Positions 54,464 to 63,362 of a DNA stretch of 64,000 nt are shown piece by piece (positions within the stretch are counted from its first letter, which is position 1; each line of letters begins with the position of its first letter). Source of the stretch: Rhodococcus sp. IEGM 1409 (GTDB taxonomy: Bacteria; Actinomycetota; Actinomycetes; Mycobacteriales; Mycobacteriaceae); assembly GCF_030056735.1 (NCBI RefSeq), contig NZ_JASHKN010000002.1, positions 248,001 to 312,000 on the forward strand. The letters run 5' to 3'. A program made the translations under genes and the position numbers. Below the pieces are notes generated by a model. It did not search any database. It saw only the letters and a program-made list of their open reading frames with translations, and was not told where the DNA came from.

Positions 54464-54500
54464 TCAGTCCTCGTCGGGCAATTTCAGTCCTCGTCAGGCA
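54464..54500. repeat. 17-bp duplication at the 3' end of the zincin-like gene
   Basis: TCAGTCCTCGTCGGGCA (54464-54480) and TCAGTCCTCGTCAGGCA (54484-54500) differ at one base and are 3 nt apart. The second copy encodes the gene's last residues PDED and stop on the minus strand; the first is a copy just past the stop. Confidence 0.8.
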
Positions 54501-54972
54501 GTGTGGGGTCGATCACCTGTGGGTCGACGCCGAGATACGTGCCGACTTGATGGACCAACACGTCGTGCACCAGATCCGTGAGTTCTTCCGGATCCTTCGC
54601 GCGCTGCTCCAGTGGGCGGCGAAACAGCACAATTCTTGCGCGTGTCGTATTTCCGTGACGGTCGATTCCGGCCGGAATCAGGCGTGACAGTGGGACCGGG
54701 CCGTCTGCGATGACCTCGGGTGGCCACGTCACGGACTCCGGATCGTGCGCGTGAATCTTCGGAACTTCGTCCACTGCGATGTCGAGTTTCGTCAACCGGT
54801 CGTGCCACGCGAGGTCGACGGGCGAGAAGGCGTCGAGCACCAGGAGATCGAACTTCTCGGCCCGGGTACGCCTGGCGGGCACCTCCGGGGGGAGTAGCGG
54901 TCCGCGCAGGCCACGGCCGTGTCGCTCGATGGAACGAGTGGTGACCGAGCGTCGGCGGCGAGCGTGTGGCAT
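54484..54972 (-). CDS. Zincin-like metallopeptidase family protein with degenerate motif
   Basis: 162 aa. It corresponds in place to Rv3259. The C-terminal half matches the small metallopeptidase (zincin-like) family, but the expected HExxH reads HDVLVHQVGTYLG (about residues 136-148), so the glutamate is Asp and the spacing to the second His differs. It therefore may not be an active zinc protease. The Arg-rich N-terminus (residues 1-25) is typical of actinobacterial members. It converges with whiB2 and diverges from the DUF3499 gene. Confidence 0.75.
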   Translation of the reverse strand: MPHARRRRSVTTRSIERHGRGLRGPLLPPEVPARRTRAEKFDLLVLDAFSPVDLAWHDRLTKLDIAVDEVPKIHAHDPESVTWPPEVIADGPVPLSRLIPAGIDRHGNTTRARIVLFRRPLEQRAKDPEELTDLVHDVLVHQVGTYLGVDPQVIDPTLPDED

Positions 54973-55052
54973 GCCGTGAAGATTACGACAGAAGAAACTG
55001 CTCGGTGTGTCCGAGTAGGTTCCGGACGTGGGGAGGGCTAGGCTCCGTACCT

Positions 55053-55439
55053 GTGAGATCTCTGCGTCGCTGCTGCCGCCCCGGGTGCAAGAACCCCGCC
55101 GTCGCGACGCTTACGTATGTCTACTCGGACTCCACTGCGGTTGTCGGGCCGCTGGCAACCGTCGCCGAGCCCCATTCGTGGGATTTGTGTGACACGCACG
55201 GCTCGCGAATCACCGCCCCGAAGGGCTGGGAACTCGTCCGCCACGAAGGCGGATTCGCGTCGAGCACTCCCGACGAAGACGATCTGACCGCTTTGGCTGA
55301 AGCTGTCCGTGAAGCCGGTCTCGGAGATCGCAGCAAGTCCAACGTCGATGCAGATGAGGACATACGTCCCGCAGCTCCGAGTACTGCCCGTACAGGGCGT
55401 CGTGGACACCTCCGCGTTCTGCCCGACCCGTCCAACTGA
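55053..55439 (+). CDS. DUF3499 family protein
   Basis: 128 aa from a GTG at 55053; an in-frame upstream stretch to 54966 is not conserved. It starts with a zinc-ribbon-like segment SLRRCCRPGCKNPAVATLTY and CDTH (Cys/His ligands). A middle GWELVRHEGGF block and an acidic and basic disordered tail follow. It is conserved in actinobacteria (Rv3258c) just ahead of manB; function unknown. Confidence 0.85.
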   Translation: MRSLRRCCRPGCKNPAVATLTYVYSDSTAVVGPLATVAEPHSWDLCDTHGSRITAPKGWELVRHEGGFASSTPDEDDLTALAEAVREAGLGDRSKSNVDADEDIRPAAPSTARTGRRGHLRVLPDPSN

Positions 55440-55566
55440 CGCGAGATTCGTCGCCGCAGACGCTAGGCTCGACCGAGTACTTCCACACCCGAGTACTGCG
55501 AACCTCCGGACGCTACGCGCCCGGATGTTCCCGTCTGTGAGGGTGCATGCACAAGGAGAGTTTTCA

Positions 55567-56940
55567 GTGGGGCGAACAGCCGAGTCGGTTGCTGCAATCA
55601 TCAAGGCGTACGACGTGCGCGGCGTGGTCGGTGAGCAGATCGACGAAGATTTTGTCCGCGACGTCGGTGCGTCGTTCGCCCGTCTGGTCCGCGACGAGGC
55701 CGGCGCCGCCACGACGGTTGTGATCGGCTACGACATGCGTGCATCGTCGCCCACACTGTCTTCGGCTTTCGGTGACGGCGTGCTCGCTCAAGGACTCGAC
55801 GTCGTCTACATCGGATTGGCGTCGACGGACGAGCTCTACTTTGCATCCGGTTTGCTGAACTGCCCGGGCGCGATGTTCACGGCGAGCCACAATCCGGCCA
55901 AGTACAACGGCATCAAGATGTGCCGGGCCGGCGCCAAGCCGGTTGGTCAGGACACCGGTCTCGCAATCATCTCCGCCGAGGTCGTCTCGGGTGTTCCCGC
56001 GTACGACGGGCCGGCAGGCACCGCCAGCACCAAGGACGTCCTCGAGGAATACGCGAGCTACCTACGCGGATTGGTCGACCTCGCTGCGTTGCGTCCGCTG
56101 AAGGTCGCAGTCGACGCAGGCAACGGCATGGGCGGCCACACCTCGCCGGCCGTATTCGGGCCGATGCCCCTCGAGGTCCTGCCGCTGTTTTTCGAGCTCG
56201 ACGGCACTTTCCCCAACCACGAAGCCAATCCGCTCGATCCGGCCAACCTCGTCGACCTGCAGGCATACGTGCGTGAAACAGGAGCAGACATCGGCTTGGC
56301 GTTCGACGGTGACGCGGACCGTTGCTTCGTCGTAGACGAGAAGGGTGACCCCGTGTCGCCGTCCGCGGTGACGGCACTTGTCGCGAAGCGCGAACTCGCG
56401 AAGGAACCGGGCGCGTCGATCATCCACAACTTGATCACGTCACGGGCAGTGCCCGAACTGGTCGAAGAACTCGGCGGCGTCGCGATTCGTACCCGTGTCG
56501 GCCACTCGTTCATCAAGCAGGAGATGGCCGAGACCGGTGCCGTCTTCGGCGGCGAGCACTCCGCTCACTACTACTTCCGCGACTTCTGGGGCGCCGACTC
56601 AGGCATGCTCGCGGCGTTGCACGTACTTGCAGCATTGGGCGAGCAGGACCGTCCGCTCTCCGAGTTGATGGCGGAGTACACGCGCTACGCGGCCTCGGGC
56701 GAGGTCAACTCCACGGTGGCGGACGCAGCCGATCGCACGGCCGCCGTACTGGCAGCATTCGCGGACCGCACCGAGTCGGTGGATCGCCTCGACGGTGTCA
56801 CGGTCAGTCTCGAGGGAAATGCCTGGTTCAACCTGCGCGCGTCCAACACCGAACCCTTGCTGCGACTCAACGTCGAAGCGCCCACGTCCGCCGATGTCGA
56901 CGCATTGGTGAACGAAATTCTGGCGATCGTCCGGGCTTGA
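55567..56940 (+). CDS. manB: Phosphomannomutase/phosphoglucomutase
   Basis: 457 aa from the GTG at 55567 with AAGGAG upstream. Alpha-D-phosphohexomutase: IKAYDVRGVVG at the start, catalytic serine in TASHNPAKYNG, metal-binding DGDADR, sugar loop GGEHSAHYYFRDF and phosphate loop RASNTEPLLRLNVEA. It interconverts mannose 6-phosphate and mannose 1-phosphate between ManA and ManC. Confidence 0.94.
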   Translation: MGRTAESVAAIIKAYDVRGVVGEQIDEDFVRDVGASFARLVRDEAGAATTVVIGYDMRASSPTLSSAFGDGVLAQGLDVVYIGLASTDELYFASGLLNCPGAMFTASHNPAKYNGIKMCRAGAKPVGQDTGLAIISAEVVSGVPAYDGPAGTASTKDVLEEYASYLRGLVDLAALRPLKVAVDAGNGMGGHTSPAVFGPMPLEVLPLFFELDGTFPNHEANPLDPANLVDLQAYVRETGADIGLAFDGDADRCFVVDEKGDPVSPSAVTALVAKRELAKEPGASIIHNLITSRAVPELVEELGGVAIRTRVGHSFIKQEMAETGAVFGGEHSAHYYFRDFWGADSGMLAALHVLAALGEQDRPLSELMAEYTRYAASGEVNSTVADAADRTAAVLAAFADRTESVDRLDGVTVSLEGNAWFNLRASNTEPLLRLNVEAPTSADVDALVNEILAIVRA

Positions 56941-57103
56941 ATCCGAGTCTGATCGGTTTGTCGGTGAGCCGAGTGCCTGGGATAGTTGGGGGACTATTTC
57001 GGGAACGACGGCCTCGGGAACGAAGGCTTTGCCACCACGGACCGCGTAGAGCTGGAATGCTGGAGGGTGCGGGAACTGCTAACGGAGAAGGGGGTGCGGT
57101 GAC

Positions 57104-58198
57104 ATGACAGCGCCGATGCCGCTTCTCGACCTCGACGACAGCGAGGGTTTGTCGGCTGCCGATTCGGAGGGGCTACTGCGATCTGTAGCCATGGGGGGTG
57201 CACAGATTCGAGCCACCGCGTCGGCCGTCGGCGAGGGTGTGATCTCTCGGCTGGCCGGTCTGCGTCCGCGCAGCGTCGTGCTCATCGCCGGCGCCGGTGG
57301 CGCTCGACACGGAGCCAGGATCGCGCTTGCTCTCGTCGGAGATTCGATCGGGTGTCCGCTCCTCGTGCTCGACCGGACGCCGTCGTGGGCCGGACCGTTG
57401 GACGTGATCGTCGTCGCCGGTGACGATGCTGGTGATCCACGACTGGTCGAATCCGTCGACAGTGCCGTTCGCCGTGGCGCCGAAGTTGTTGTCGCCGTTC
57501 CGGACGAGGGGCCCATGCGGGCCGTGGCGGCCGGGCGCACCATGCCATTGCCGCCGCGGCTCTACGCCTCGCCGAGGCACACGATGACACGGTTCCTCGC
57601 CGTTTTCCTCGCGGTTGCCGCCGAAATCGAGGGCAAGGGATCGATCGAGGACCGTTCGGCGGTGCTCGATCGAATCGCCGACGCAGTTGATGCGGAGGCG
57701 CTGCGGGACGGGCCGGCCAACGAGGTGTTCCACAACCCGGCCAAGTCGTTGGCCACCAGAATGAGCGGGCGACGGGTCGTTCTGTGTGGAAGTGGTTCCG
57801 TGACAACAGCACTCGCAGAGTTCGCGAGTGTTTCACTGATGAGTTCCGGCCTTAACGCCGCTGCCGCCGAGATGTCGGAGGTGATCCGTTCGGCACGAGC
57901 GCTTTTCGCGCCGGACGCAGCTTCGCGGGATTCGGTTTTCCACGACCCGTTCTTTCACGATCCCCAACTGGACGGGGCACTGCCGACCCCGCCGGCGCGG
58001 GCGTTCATTTTCGCGACCGAATCCACGCGCGGGGAGGCGAGACGGCGGCTGGACGCACTGGCCGACGCGGATCTGGTGGTGGCGGCAGACGAAGACCAGA
58101 CCAACGTGGTGATATCGGAGATGGAGCAGGTGTTCGTGTTGGCGTCTCGAGTGGACATGGCTGCGGCGTACGTGCAGTTGACGGGTGGTGCGAAGTAA
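57104..58198 (+). CDS. SIS-type sugar-phosphate isomerase-like protein (TobH-like)
   Basis: 364 aa. It resembles the Rv3256c/TobH protein found between manB and manA in mycobacteria, with two Rossmann-type SIS halves: VVLIAGAGGARHGARIALAL and VVLCGSGSVTTALAEFASV. The second half carries a variable insertion (about 275-300). It may be a phosphoglucose/phosphomannose isomerase-like enzyme, but catalytic residues cannot be assigned. It lies directly ahead of manA with no gap. Confidence 0.75.
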   Translation: MTAPMPLLDLDDSEGLSAADSEGLLRSVAMGGAQIRATASAVGEGVISRLAGLRPRSVVLIAGAGGARHGARIALALVGDSIGCPLLVLDRTPSWAGPLDVIVVAGDDAGDPRLVESVDSAVRRGAEVVVAVPDEGPMRAVAAGRTMPLPPRLYASPRHTMTRFLAVFLAVAAEIEGKGSIEDRSAVLDRIADAVDAEALRDGPANEVFHNPAKSLATRMSGRRVVLCGSGSVTTALAEFASVSLMSSGLNAAAAEMSEVIRSARALFAPDAASRDSVFHDPFFHDPQLDGALPTPPARAFIFATESTRGEARRRLDALADADLVVAADEDQTNVVISEMEQVFVLASRVDMAAAYVQLTGGAK

Positions 58199-59446
58199 GT
58201 GCGTGAACTCGAAGGTGCACTTCGTTCTTACGCGTGGGGTTCGCGAACGGCAATTGCCGAACTGCGCGGCCTCGCGACCCCGTCGAATCATCCCGAAGCG
58301 GAGTTGTGGTTGGGCGCGCATCCGGGTGACCCGGCGCGCGTGATCACCGAATCCGGAAGCGAGTCGTTGCTCGAGGTCCTGCACCGCGAACCCGAGCGTG
58401 AACTCGGGCGCGAGAACCTCGAGGCTTTCGGTGAGCGACTCCCGTTCCTGCTCAAGCTACTTGCGGCGGAAGAACCGCTGTCGCTTCAGGCACATCCCAG
58501 TGCTGTTCAAGCCGACGAGGGCTTTCGTCGTGAGAACGCTCTCGGCGTTCCCATGGAATCGCCGATTCGCAACTACAAGGACGGCAGTCACAAGCCCGAG
58601 CTCGTCGTCGCGCTGAGCAGATTCGAAGCTCTTGCCGGATTCCGTGAGCCGACGCGCACTGTCAAACTGCTGCGCGCTCTGGCCGTCGACGAATTGGAAC
58701 CGTACATCGGTCTGCTCGAAGGCCAACCCGATTCCGACGGACTCCGGGCGTTGTTCACGACGTGGATCACGCTGCCGTCCACGGCGCTAGGGACGTTGCT
58801 CCCTGCCGTACTCGCCGGGTGCATCACCTACGTCTCGCATCACGACGCCGAATTCGTGACCGAGATCCGCACCGCGTTGGAATTGAGCGAGGCGTACCCC
58901 GGCGACGCAGGCGTACTGGCGGCACTGCTGCTCAACCGCGTCACACTCGAACCTGGACAGGGACTGTTCCTCGCGGCCGGCAATCTCCACGCGTATCTCC
59001 ATGGACTTGCGGTGGAGATCATGGCCAACTCCGACAACGTGTTGCGCGGCGGACTGACGCCCAAACACGTCGACGTGCCCGAACTGTTGAGGGTTCTGGA
59101 TTTCGTCGGGGCAGATATCGAAGTGCTCGATCCGGCCCAGTCATCAGGATCAGGTCAGTCAGGATCAGGTCGGTACGAGTACGCCACGCCCGCACCCGAA
59201 TTTCGTTTGACGCGTCTGGAGTTCGACTCGAATTCCACCGACCTCGTGGTCGACTCTTCAGGCCCGCGGATCCTGATCTGCACCGGCGGCGCGGTCACTG
59301 CGACGTGCGGCGCCGACACTCTCGACCTCGATCGGGGCCGAGCGGCGTGGATCGCGGCCGACGAGCCCGCGATACACCTGAGCGCACGGACTCCGACTGC
59401 CCAGGTGTTCAGTGCAGTAGTCGGCAACGCAGTAGTCGGCAAGTAG
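58199..59446 (+). CDS. manA: Mannose-6-phosphate isomerase, class I
   Basis: 415 aa, GTG start directly after the upstream stop. Cupin enzyme with zinc ligands in LSLQAHPSAVQADEGF and PELVVALSRFEALAGF, followed by the GNLHAYLHGLAVEIMANSDN active-site block. It makes mannose 6-phosphate from fructose 6-phosphate. A short SGSGQSGSGR stretch and the C-terminal AVVGNAVVG come from 15-bp DNA duplications. Together with manB and manC it completes GDP-mannose supply. Confidence 0.94.
   Translation: MRELEGALRSYAWGSRTAIAELRGLATPSNHPEAELWLGAHPGDPARVITESGSESLLEVLHREPERELGRENLEAFGERLPFLLKLLAAEEPLSLQAHPSAVQADEGFRRENALGVPMESPIRNYKDGSHKPELVVALSRFEALAGFREPTRTVKLLRALAVDELEPYIGLLEGQPDSDGLRALFTTWITLPSTALGTLLPAVLAGCITYVSHHDAEFVTEIRTALELSEAYPGDAGVLAALLLNRVTLEPGQGLFLAAGNLHAYLHGLAVEIMANSDNVLRGGLTPKHVDVPELLRVLDFVGADIEVLDPAQSSGSGQSGSGRYEYATPAPEFRLTRLEFDSNSTDLVVDSSGPRILICTGGAVTATCGADTLDLDRGRAAWIAADEPAIHLSARTPTAQVFSAVVGNAVVGK
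59144..59173. repeat. Tandem 15-bp duplication in manA (linker)
   Basis: TCAGGATCAGGTCAG (59144-59158) and TCAGGATCAGGTCGG (59159-59173) encode SGSGQ-SGSGR in a surface linker. The unit is a multiple of three so the frame is kept. Confidence 0.85.
59414..59443. repeat. Tandem 15-bp duplication at the 3' end of manA
   Basis: GCAGTAGTCGGCAAC (59414-59428) and GCAGTAGTCGGCAAG (59429-59443) encode AVVGN-AVVGK, the last residues before the stop codon. Confidence 0.85.
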
Positions 59447-59454
59447 GAGACATT

Positions 59455-60441
59455 GTGTCGGCTCATGGCGGCAAGAAGGCAATTCTGGCGGCTCTCGGAG
59501 CCAATGCCGGAATTGCCGTAGCGAAGTTCGCCGGATTCTTGATCACAGGATCGTCGTCGATGCTCGCCGAGTCGGTGCACTCGGTGGCCGACACGTCCAA
59601 TCAAGGGTTGCTGCTCCTGGGGCAGAAGAAGGCAGAACGTGAGGCGGATCAACTGCACCCGTTCGGCTACGGACGCAACCGATATTTCTATTCGTTTGTC
59701 GTCGCACTTGTGCTCTTCACCCTCGGCTCGCTGTTCGCGATCTACGAAGGTATTCACAAAATTCAGCATCCGGAAGAACTCAATTCGGCCTTCGTGGCAA
59801 TCGCGATCCTTGTCGTCGCGATTTGTCTGGAGGGCTACAGCTTCCGGACCGCAGCGAAGGAATCACGACCGCTCAAGGGGAACGCGTCGTGGTGGAACTT
59901 CATCCGAACTTCTCGTAGCCCGGAACTTCCGGTTGTGCTGCTCGAGGACACCGGCGCATTGATCGGTCTGGTACTTGCACTCGGCGGCGTCGGCCTCACG
60001 ATGGTGACCGGAAATCCGGTCTTCGACGGCATCGGAACTCTGTGCATCGGTGTCCTGCTCGGGATCATCGCGATCATTCTGATCATCGAAATGCAGTCGC
60101 TGCTGATCGGCGAGGGCGCAACGTCGGTGGAGACCGAACTGATACTGAACGCTTTGGTCGACGGAACGCGTATCGAACGCGTCATTCATTGCAAGACGCA
60201 GTACCTCGGTCCCGATGAGATTCTTGTTGCTGCCAAGGTTGCGGTGCCGATCGGATCGACGATCTCGGATGTGGCGACGGCGATCGACGAGGCCGAGTCC
60301 CGCGTGCGCGCTGCCGTACCTGCGGCACGGGTGATCTACCTCGAGCCGGACCTGGATCGTCTCAGGGCAGATCGACCTGGGGCAGATCGACCTGGGACAG
60401 ATCGCCTTGAAACAGATCTACAGGCTCCCGACAAAGCCTGA
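59455..60441 (+). CDS. Cation diffusion facilitator (CDF) family metal transporter
   Basis: 328 aa from the GTG at 59455 with AGGAG upstream. Six helices with the metal site SMLAESVHSVADTSNQGLLL in TM2 and DTGALIGLVLALGGVG in TM5, and a C-terminal cytoplasmic domain (about 210-300). It exports Zn, Co, Mn or similar ions in exchange for protons; selectivity is not evident. The C-terminus is extended by DRPGADRPGTDRLETD encoded by tandem 15-bp repeats. Confidence 0.88.
   Translation: MSAHGGKKAILAALGANAGIAVAKFAGFLITGSSSMLAESVHSVADTSNQGLLLLGQKKAEREADQLHPFGYGRNRYFYSFVVALVLFTLGSLFAIYEGIHKIQHPEELNSAFVAIAILVVAICLEGYSFRTAAKESRPLKGNASWWNFIRTSRSPELPVVLLEDTGALIGLVLALGGVGLTMVTGNPVFDGIGTLCIGVLLGIIAIILIIEMQSLLIGEGATSVETELILNALVDGTRIERVIHCKTQYLGPDEILVAAKVAVPIGSTISDVATAIDEAESRVRAAVPAARVIYLEPDLDRLRADRPGADRPGTDRLETDLQAPDKA
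60366..60419. repeat. Tandem 15-bp repeats in the 3' end of the CDF gene
   Basis: GGCAGATCGACCTGG occurs at 60366-60380 and 60381-60395. Diverged copies GACAGATCGCCTTGA (60396-60410) and AACAGATCT (60411-60419) follow. They add repeated ADRPG-type residues to the C-terminus of the transporter in frame. Confidence 0.85.
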
Positions 60442-60527
60442 ACAAAGCCGTGCCCGCGGGCTTAGGCTGATGCCATCTCTCTACTTGCCCATAGTGGGAC
60501 CGGCTGGTCCTCAGCAAGGAGGCGGCA

Positions 60528-62024
60528 ATGGCTGTCAAGGACGAGCAGGCCGGATCTGGACGGTCGAAGCTGTTTCGGACGAAATCGATCGAGCAATCCA
60601 TCAAGGACACGGACGAACCGGAAACCAAACTCCGGAAAGAACTGAACTCGTGGGATCTCACCGTGTTCGGTGTCGCGGTGGTCATCGGCGCGGGCATCTT
60701 CACACTCACGGCTCGGACGGCGGGAAATGTCGCGGGGCCGTCGGTCTCCCTGGCGTTTGTCATTGCCGCCATCGCCTGCGGACTTGCAGCTCTGTGTTAC
60801 GCCGAGTTTGCATCGACGGTGCCGGTGGCCGGTAGCGCCTACACTTTCTCGTACGCGACATTCGGCGAATTCGTCGCGTGGATCATCGGCTGGGATCTCA
60901 TCCTCGAATTCGCCTTGGCGTCTTCGGTGGTCGCAAAAGGCTGGTCGCTGTACCTCGGCGAAGTGATGGGCTCACGCAGTCCGATCGTCGAATTGGGGCC
61001 GATCTCGTTCGACTGGGGAGCGGTGCTGGTGATCGTGGTCATCACGGTGTTGCTCGCGACCGGTACAAAACTCTCGTCGAGGGTTTCGCTGGTGATCACG
61101 GCGATCAAGGTCGCGGTGGTGTTGCTGGTGATCATCGTCGGTCTCTTCTACATCGACACCGACAACTACTCGCCGTACATTCCGCCGTCTGAACCGGGAT
61201 CGTCCGGGGAGGGCATCCACCAGTCTTTGTTCTCGTTCGTGACGGGGGCCGGTGGCAGCACGTTCGGGTGGTACGGATTGCTCGCGGCGGCCAGTCTGGT
61301 GTTCTTCGCGTTCATCGGCTTCGACGTCGTCGCCACGACGGCGGAGGAGGCGAAGGAGCCGCAGAAGGCGTTGCCACGCGGCATCCTGGGCTCTCTCCTG
61401 ATCGTGACGGTTCTGTACGTGGCGGTGACACTCGTGTTGACCGGGATGGTGAAGTACACCGAACTCGAGGGCGATACCTCCAACCTGGCAACGGCATTCG
61501 CCTTCCACGACATCACGTGGGCGAAAAACGTCATCTCGTTCGGCGCGTTGGCCGGTCTCACGACAGTGGTGATGGTGCTGATGCTCGGTCAGACCAGGGT
61601 GCTCTTCGCGATGGCACGCGACGGCCTGATGCCGCGACGCCTGGCGCCGACCGGCAAGCACGGAACGCCGGTGCGGATCACAGTCTTGGTCGGTTTTGTG
61701 GTCGCGCTGCTCGCCGGAGTGTTTCCGATCGGCACCCTCGAGGAAATGGTCAACATCGGCACGCTCTTCGCGTTTGTTCTCGTGTCGTTGGGGGTTCTCG
61801 TGCTTCGTCGGACGCGGCCGGACCTACCCCGCGGTTTCAGGGTCCCGCTGGTCCCGCTGGTCCCGATCCTGGCTGTCCTCGCGTGTCTCTGGTTGATGTT
61901 CAACCTGTCGGTGGAGACCTGGATGAGGTTCGTGGTCTGGATGGCCCTCGGTGTTGTCATTTACTTCGCCTACAGCAGACAGCATTCGTTGATCGGAAAA
62001 CGTGAACGCGGCGAAATCGAGTGA
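60528..62024 (+). CDS. APC-superfamily amino acid permease (cationic amino acid transporter-like)
   Basis: 498 aa from an ATG with AAGGAGG upstream. About 12 helices; TM1 motif VFGVAVVIGAGIFTLTARTA and TM6 AFIGFDVVATTAEEAKEPQKA are typical of APC/CAT transporters. The N-terminal basic cytoplasmic stretch KLFRTKSIEQSIKDTDEPE matches bacterial CAT-family proteins such as Rv3253c, which also lies beside alkB. A 9-bp repeat (CTGGTCCCG) encodes LVPLVPI near 440. The amino-acid substrate is not determined. Confidence 0.9.
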   Translation: MAVKDEQAGSGRSKLFRTKSIEQSIKDTDEPETKLRKELNSWDLTVFGVAVVIGAGIFTLTARTAGNVAGPSVSLAFVIAAIACGLAALCYAEFASTVPVAGSAYTFSYATFGEFVAWIIGWDLILEFALASSVVAKGWSLYLGEVMGSRSPIVELGPISFDWGAVLVIVVITVLLATGTKLSSRVSLVITAIKVAVVLLVIIVGLFYIDTDNYSPYIPPSEPGSSGEGIHQSLFSFVTGAGGSTFGWYGLLAAASLVFFAFIGFDVVATTAEEAKEPQKALPRGILGSLLIVTVLYVAVTLVLTGMVKYTELEGDTSNLATAFAFHDITWAKNVISFGALAGLTTVVMVLMLGQTRVLFAMARDGLMPRRLAPTGKHGTPVRITVLVGFVVALLAGVFPIGTLEEMVNIGTLFAFVLVSLGVLVLRRTRPDLPRGFRVPLVPLVPILAVLACLWLMFNLSVETWMRFVVWMALGVVIYFAYSRQHSLIGKRERGEIE

Positions 62025-62064
62025 TTGTACAAAGGTTGTGATTTGTCTATCGCTTGTACAAATC
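62025..62064. promoter_or_regulatory. Paired TTGTACAA palindromes upstream of alkB, candidate TetR operator
   Basis: TTGTACAA occurs at 62025-62032 and 62054-62061, 29 bp apart (about three helical turns). The second is part of a longer dyad, GATTTGT (62040-62046) with ACAAATC (62058-62064). The first begins directly after the permease stop. A likely operator for the TetR regulator encoded at 63776; binding is inference. Confidence 0.55.
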
Positions 62065-62135
62065 AAATAGTACTGTCTACCTCGTAGTGAACTGACTCAC
62101 AGTTGCCGAGTCGGTCCGAATCGAGGAGGCAGACC

Positions 62136-63362
62136 GTGTCGACGCACGTGAACTCGCAGACCGGACAGACGCTCCCACCGGAGCAGTGGCGTGACAAGAA
62201 GAGGTATCTCTGGCTGCTCGGCCTGGTGCCGCCGACGGCGGTTTTCATCGCCGTCGGATTGGTCGCGTTGTTCAACAGTCTCGGATGGAATGCGGTCGCA
62301 CCGGTCTGGTGGTGGATCGGGCCGCTGCTCGTCTACGTCCTGCTCCCGATCCTCGACATCTTTTTCGGCCCGGACGGCGAGAATCCACCGGACGAGGTGA
62401 TGGAGCGTCTCGAGAACGACAAGTACTACCGGTACTGCACGTACATCTACATACCGTTCCAGTTGGCCAGCCTGGTCCTGGCCTGCTATCTCTGGTCGGC
62501 GACCGACCTGTCGTGGCTCGGGATAGACGGAGGCCTGGGGCTGATCTCCAAGATCGGTTTGGCGATCAGTATCGGCTGCGTCGCGGGAATCGGGATCAAC
62601 ACAGCGCACGAACTCGGTCACAAGAAGGACGATCTGGAGCGATGGTTGTCGAAGATCACTCTGGCACAGTCGTTTTACGGCCACTTCTACATCGAGCACA
62701 ATCGCGGGCACCATGTACGTGTCGCCACGCCCGAGGATCCGGCGTCGTCTCGTTTCGGTGAGAGCTTCTGGACCTTCCTGCCGCGCAGCGTGTGGGGATC
62801 TCTGCGCTCGTCGTGGTCCCTGGAGAAAGCCAGACTGGATCGACTGGGTAAGAAGCCGTGGACAATTCGCAATGACGTCCTGCATTCGTGGTTGATGTCT
62901 GTTGTGCTCTTCGGTGTCCTCGTCGCCGTCTTCGGGCTTTCGGTGCTGCCGTTCCTGGTGCTGCAGGCCGTGTTCGGGTTCTGCCTGCTCGAAACGGTCA
63001 ACTACCTCGAGCACTACGGACTGAAGCGTCGTCGTTTGGACAGTGGGCGGTACGAGCGTGCTGCACCGGAGCACAGTTGGAACAGCGATCACATCTGCAC
63101 CAACATTTTCCTGTATCACCTCCAGCGTCACAGCGACCATCACGCCAACCCGACGCGTCGATATCAGACGCTACGAAGCATGGACGGTGCACCGAACCTG
63201 CCCAGTGGGTACGCGAGCATGATCATGCTCGCCTACGTTCCGCCGTTGTGGCGAAAAGTCATGGACCCCAAAGTTCTTGCCCATTACGGCGGAGACATCA
63301 CCCGAGTCAACGTGCAGCCGTCCAAGCGTGATCGCATCCTCGCTCGACACGGAGCAGCGTGA
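62136..63362 (+). CDS. alkB2: Alkane 1-monooxygenase (membrane non-heme diiron)
   Basis: 408 aa from the GTG at 62136 with GAGGAGG upstream. Six membrane helices and the complete set of AlkB histidine motifs: NTAHELGHKKD, EHNRGHHVRVATPEDPASS, LQRHSDHHANPTRRY plus NYLEHYGL. It hydroxylates the terminal carbon of n-alkanes using O2 and electrons from rubredoxin. The gene order alkB-rubA-rubA-tetR without a rubredoxin reductase fits the alkB2 cluster known from R. erythropolis and the Rv3252c cluster; the assignment to alkB2 rather than alkB1 rests on that order and the length. Confidence 0.92.
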   Translation: MSTHVNSQTGQTLPPEQWRDKKRYLWLLGLVPPTAVFIAVGLVALFNSLGWNAVAPVWWWIGPLLVYVLLPILDIFFGPDGENPPDEVMERLENDKYYRYCTYIYIPFQLASLVLACYLWSATDLSWLGIDGGLGLISKIGLAISIGCVAGIGINTAHELGHKKDDLERWLSKITLAQSFYGHFYIEHNRGHHVRVATPEDPASSRFGESFWTFLPRSVWGSLRSSWSLEKARLDRLGKKPWTIRNDVLHSWLMSVVLFGVLVAVFGLSVLPFLVLQAVFGFCLLETVNYLEHYGLKRRRLDSGRYERAAPEHSWNSDHICTNIFLYHLQRHSDHHANPTRRYQTLRSMDGAPNLPSGYASMIMLAYVPPLWRKVMDPKVLAHYGGDITRVNVQPSKRDRILARHGAA

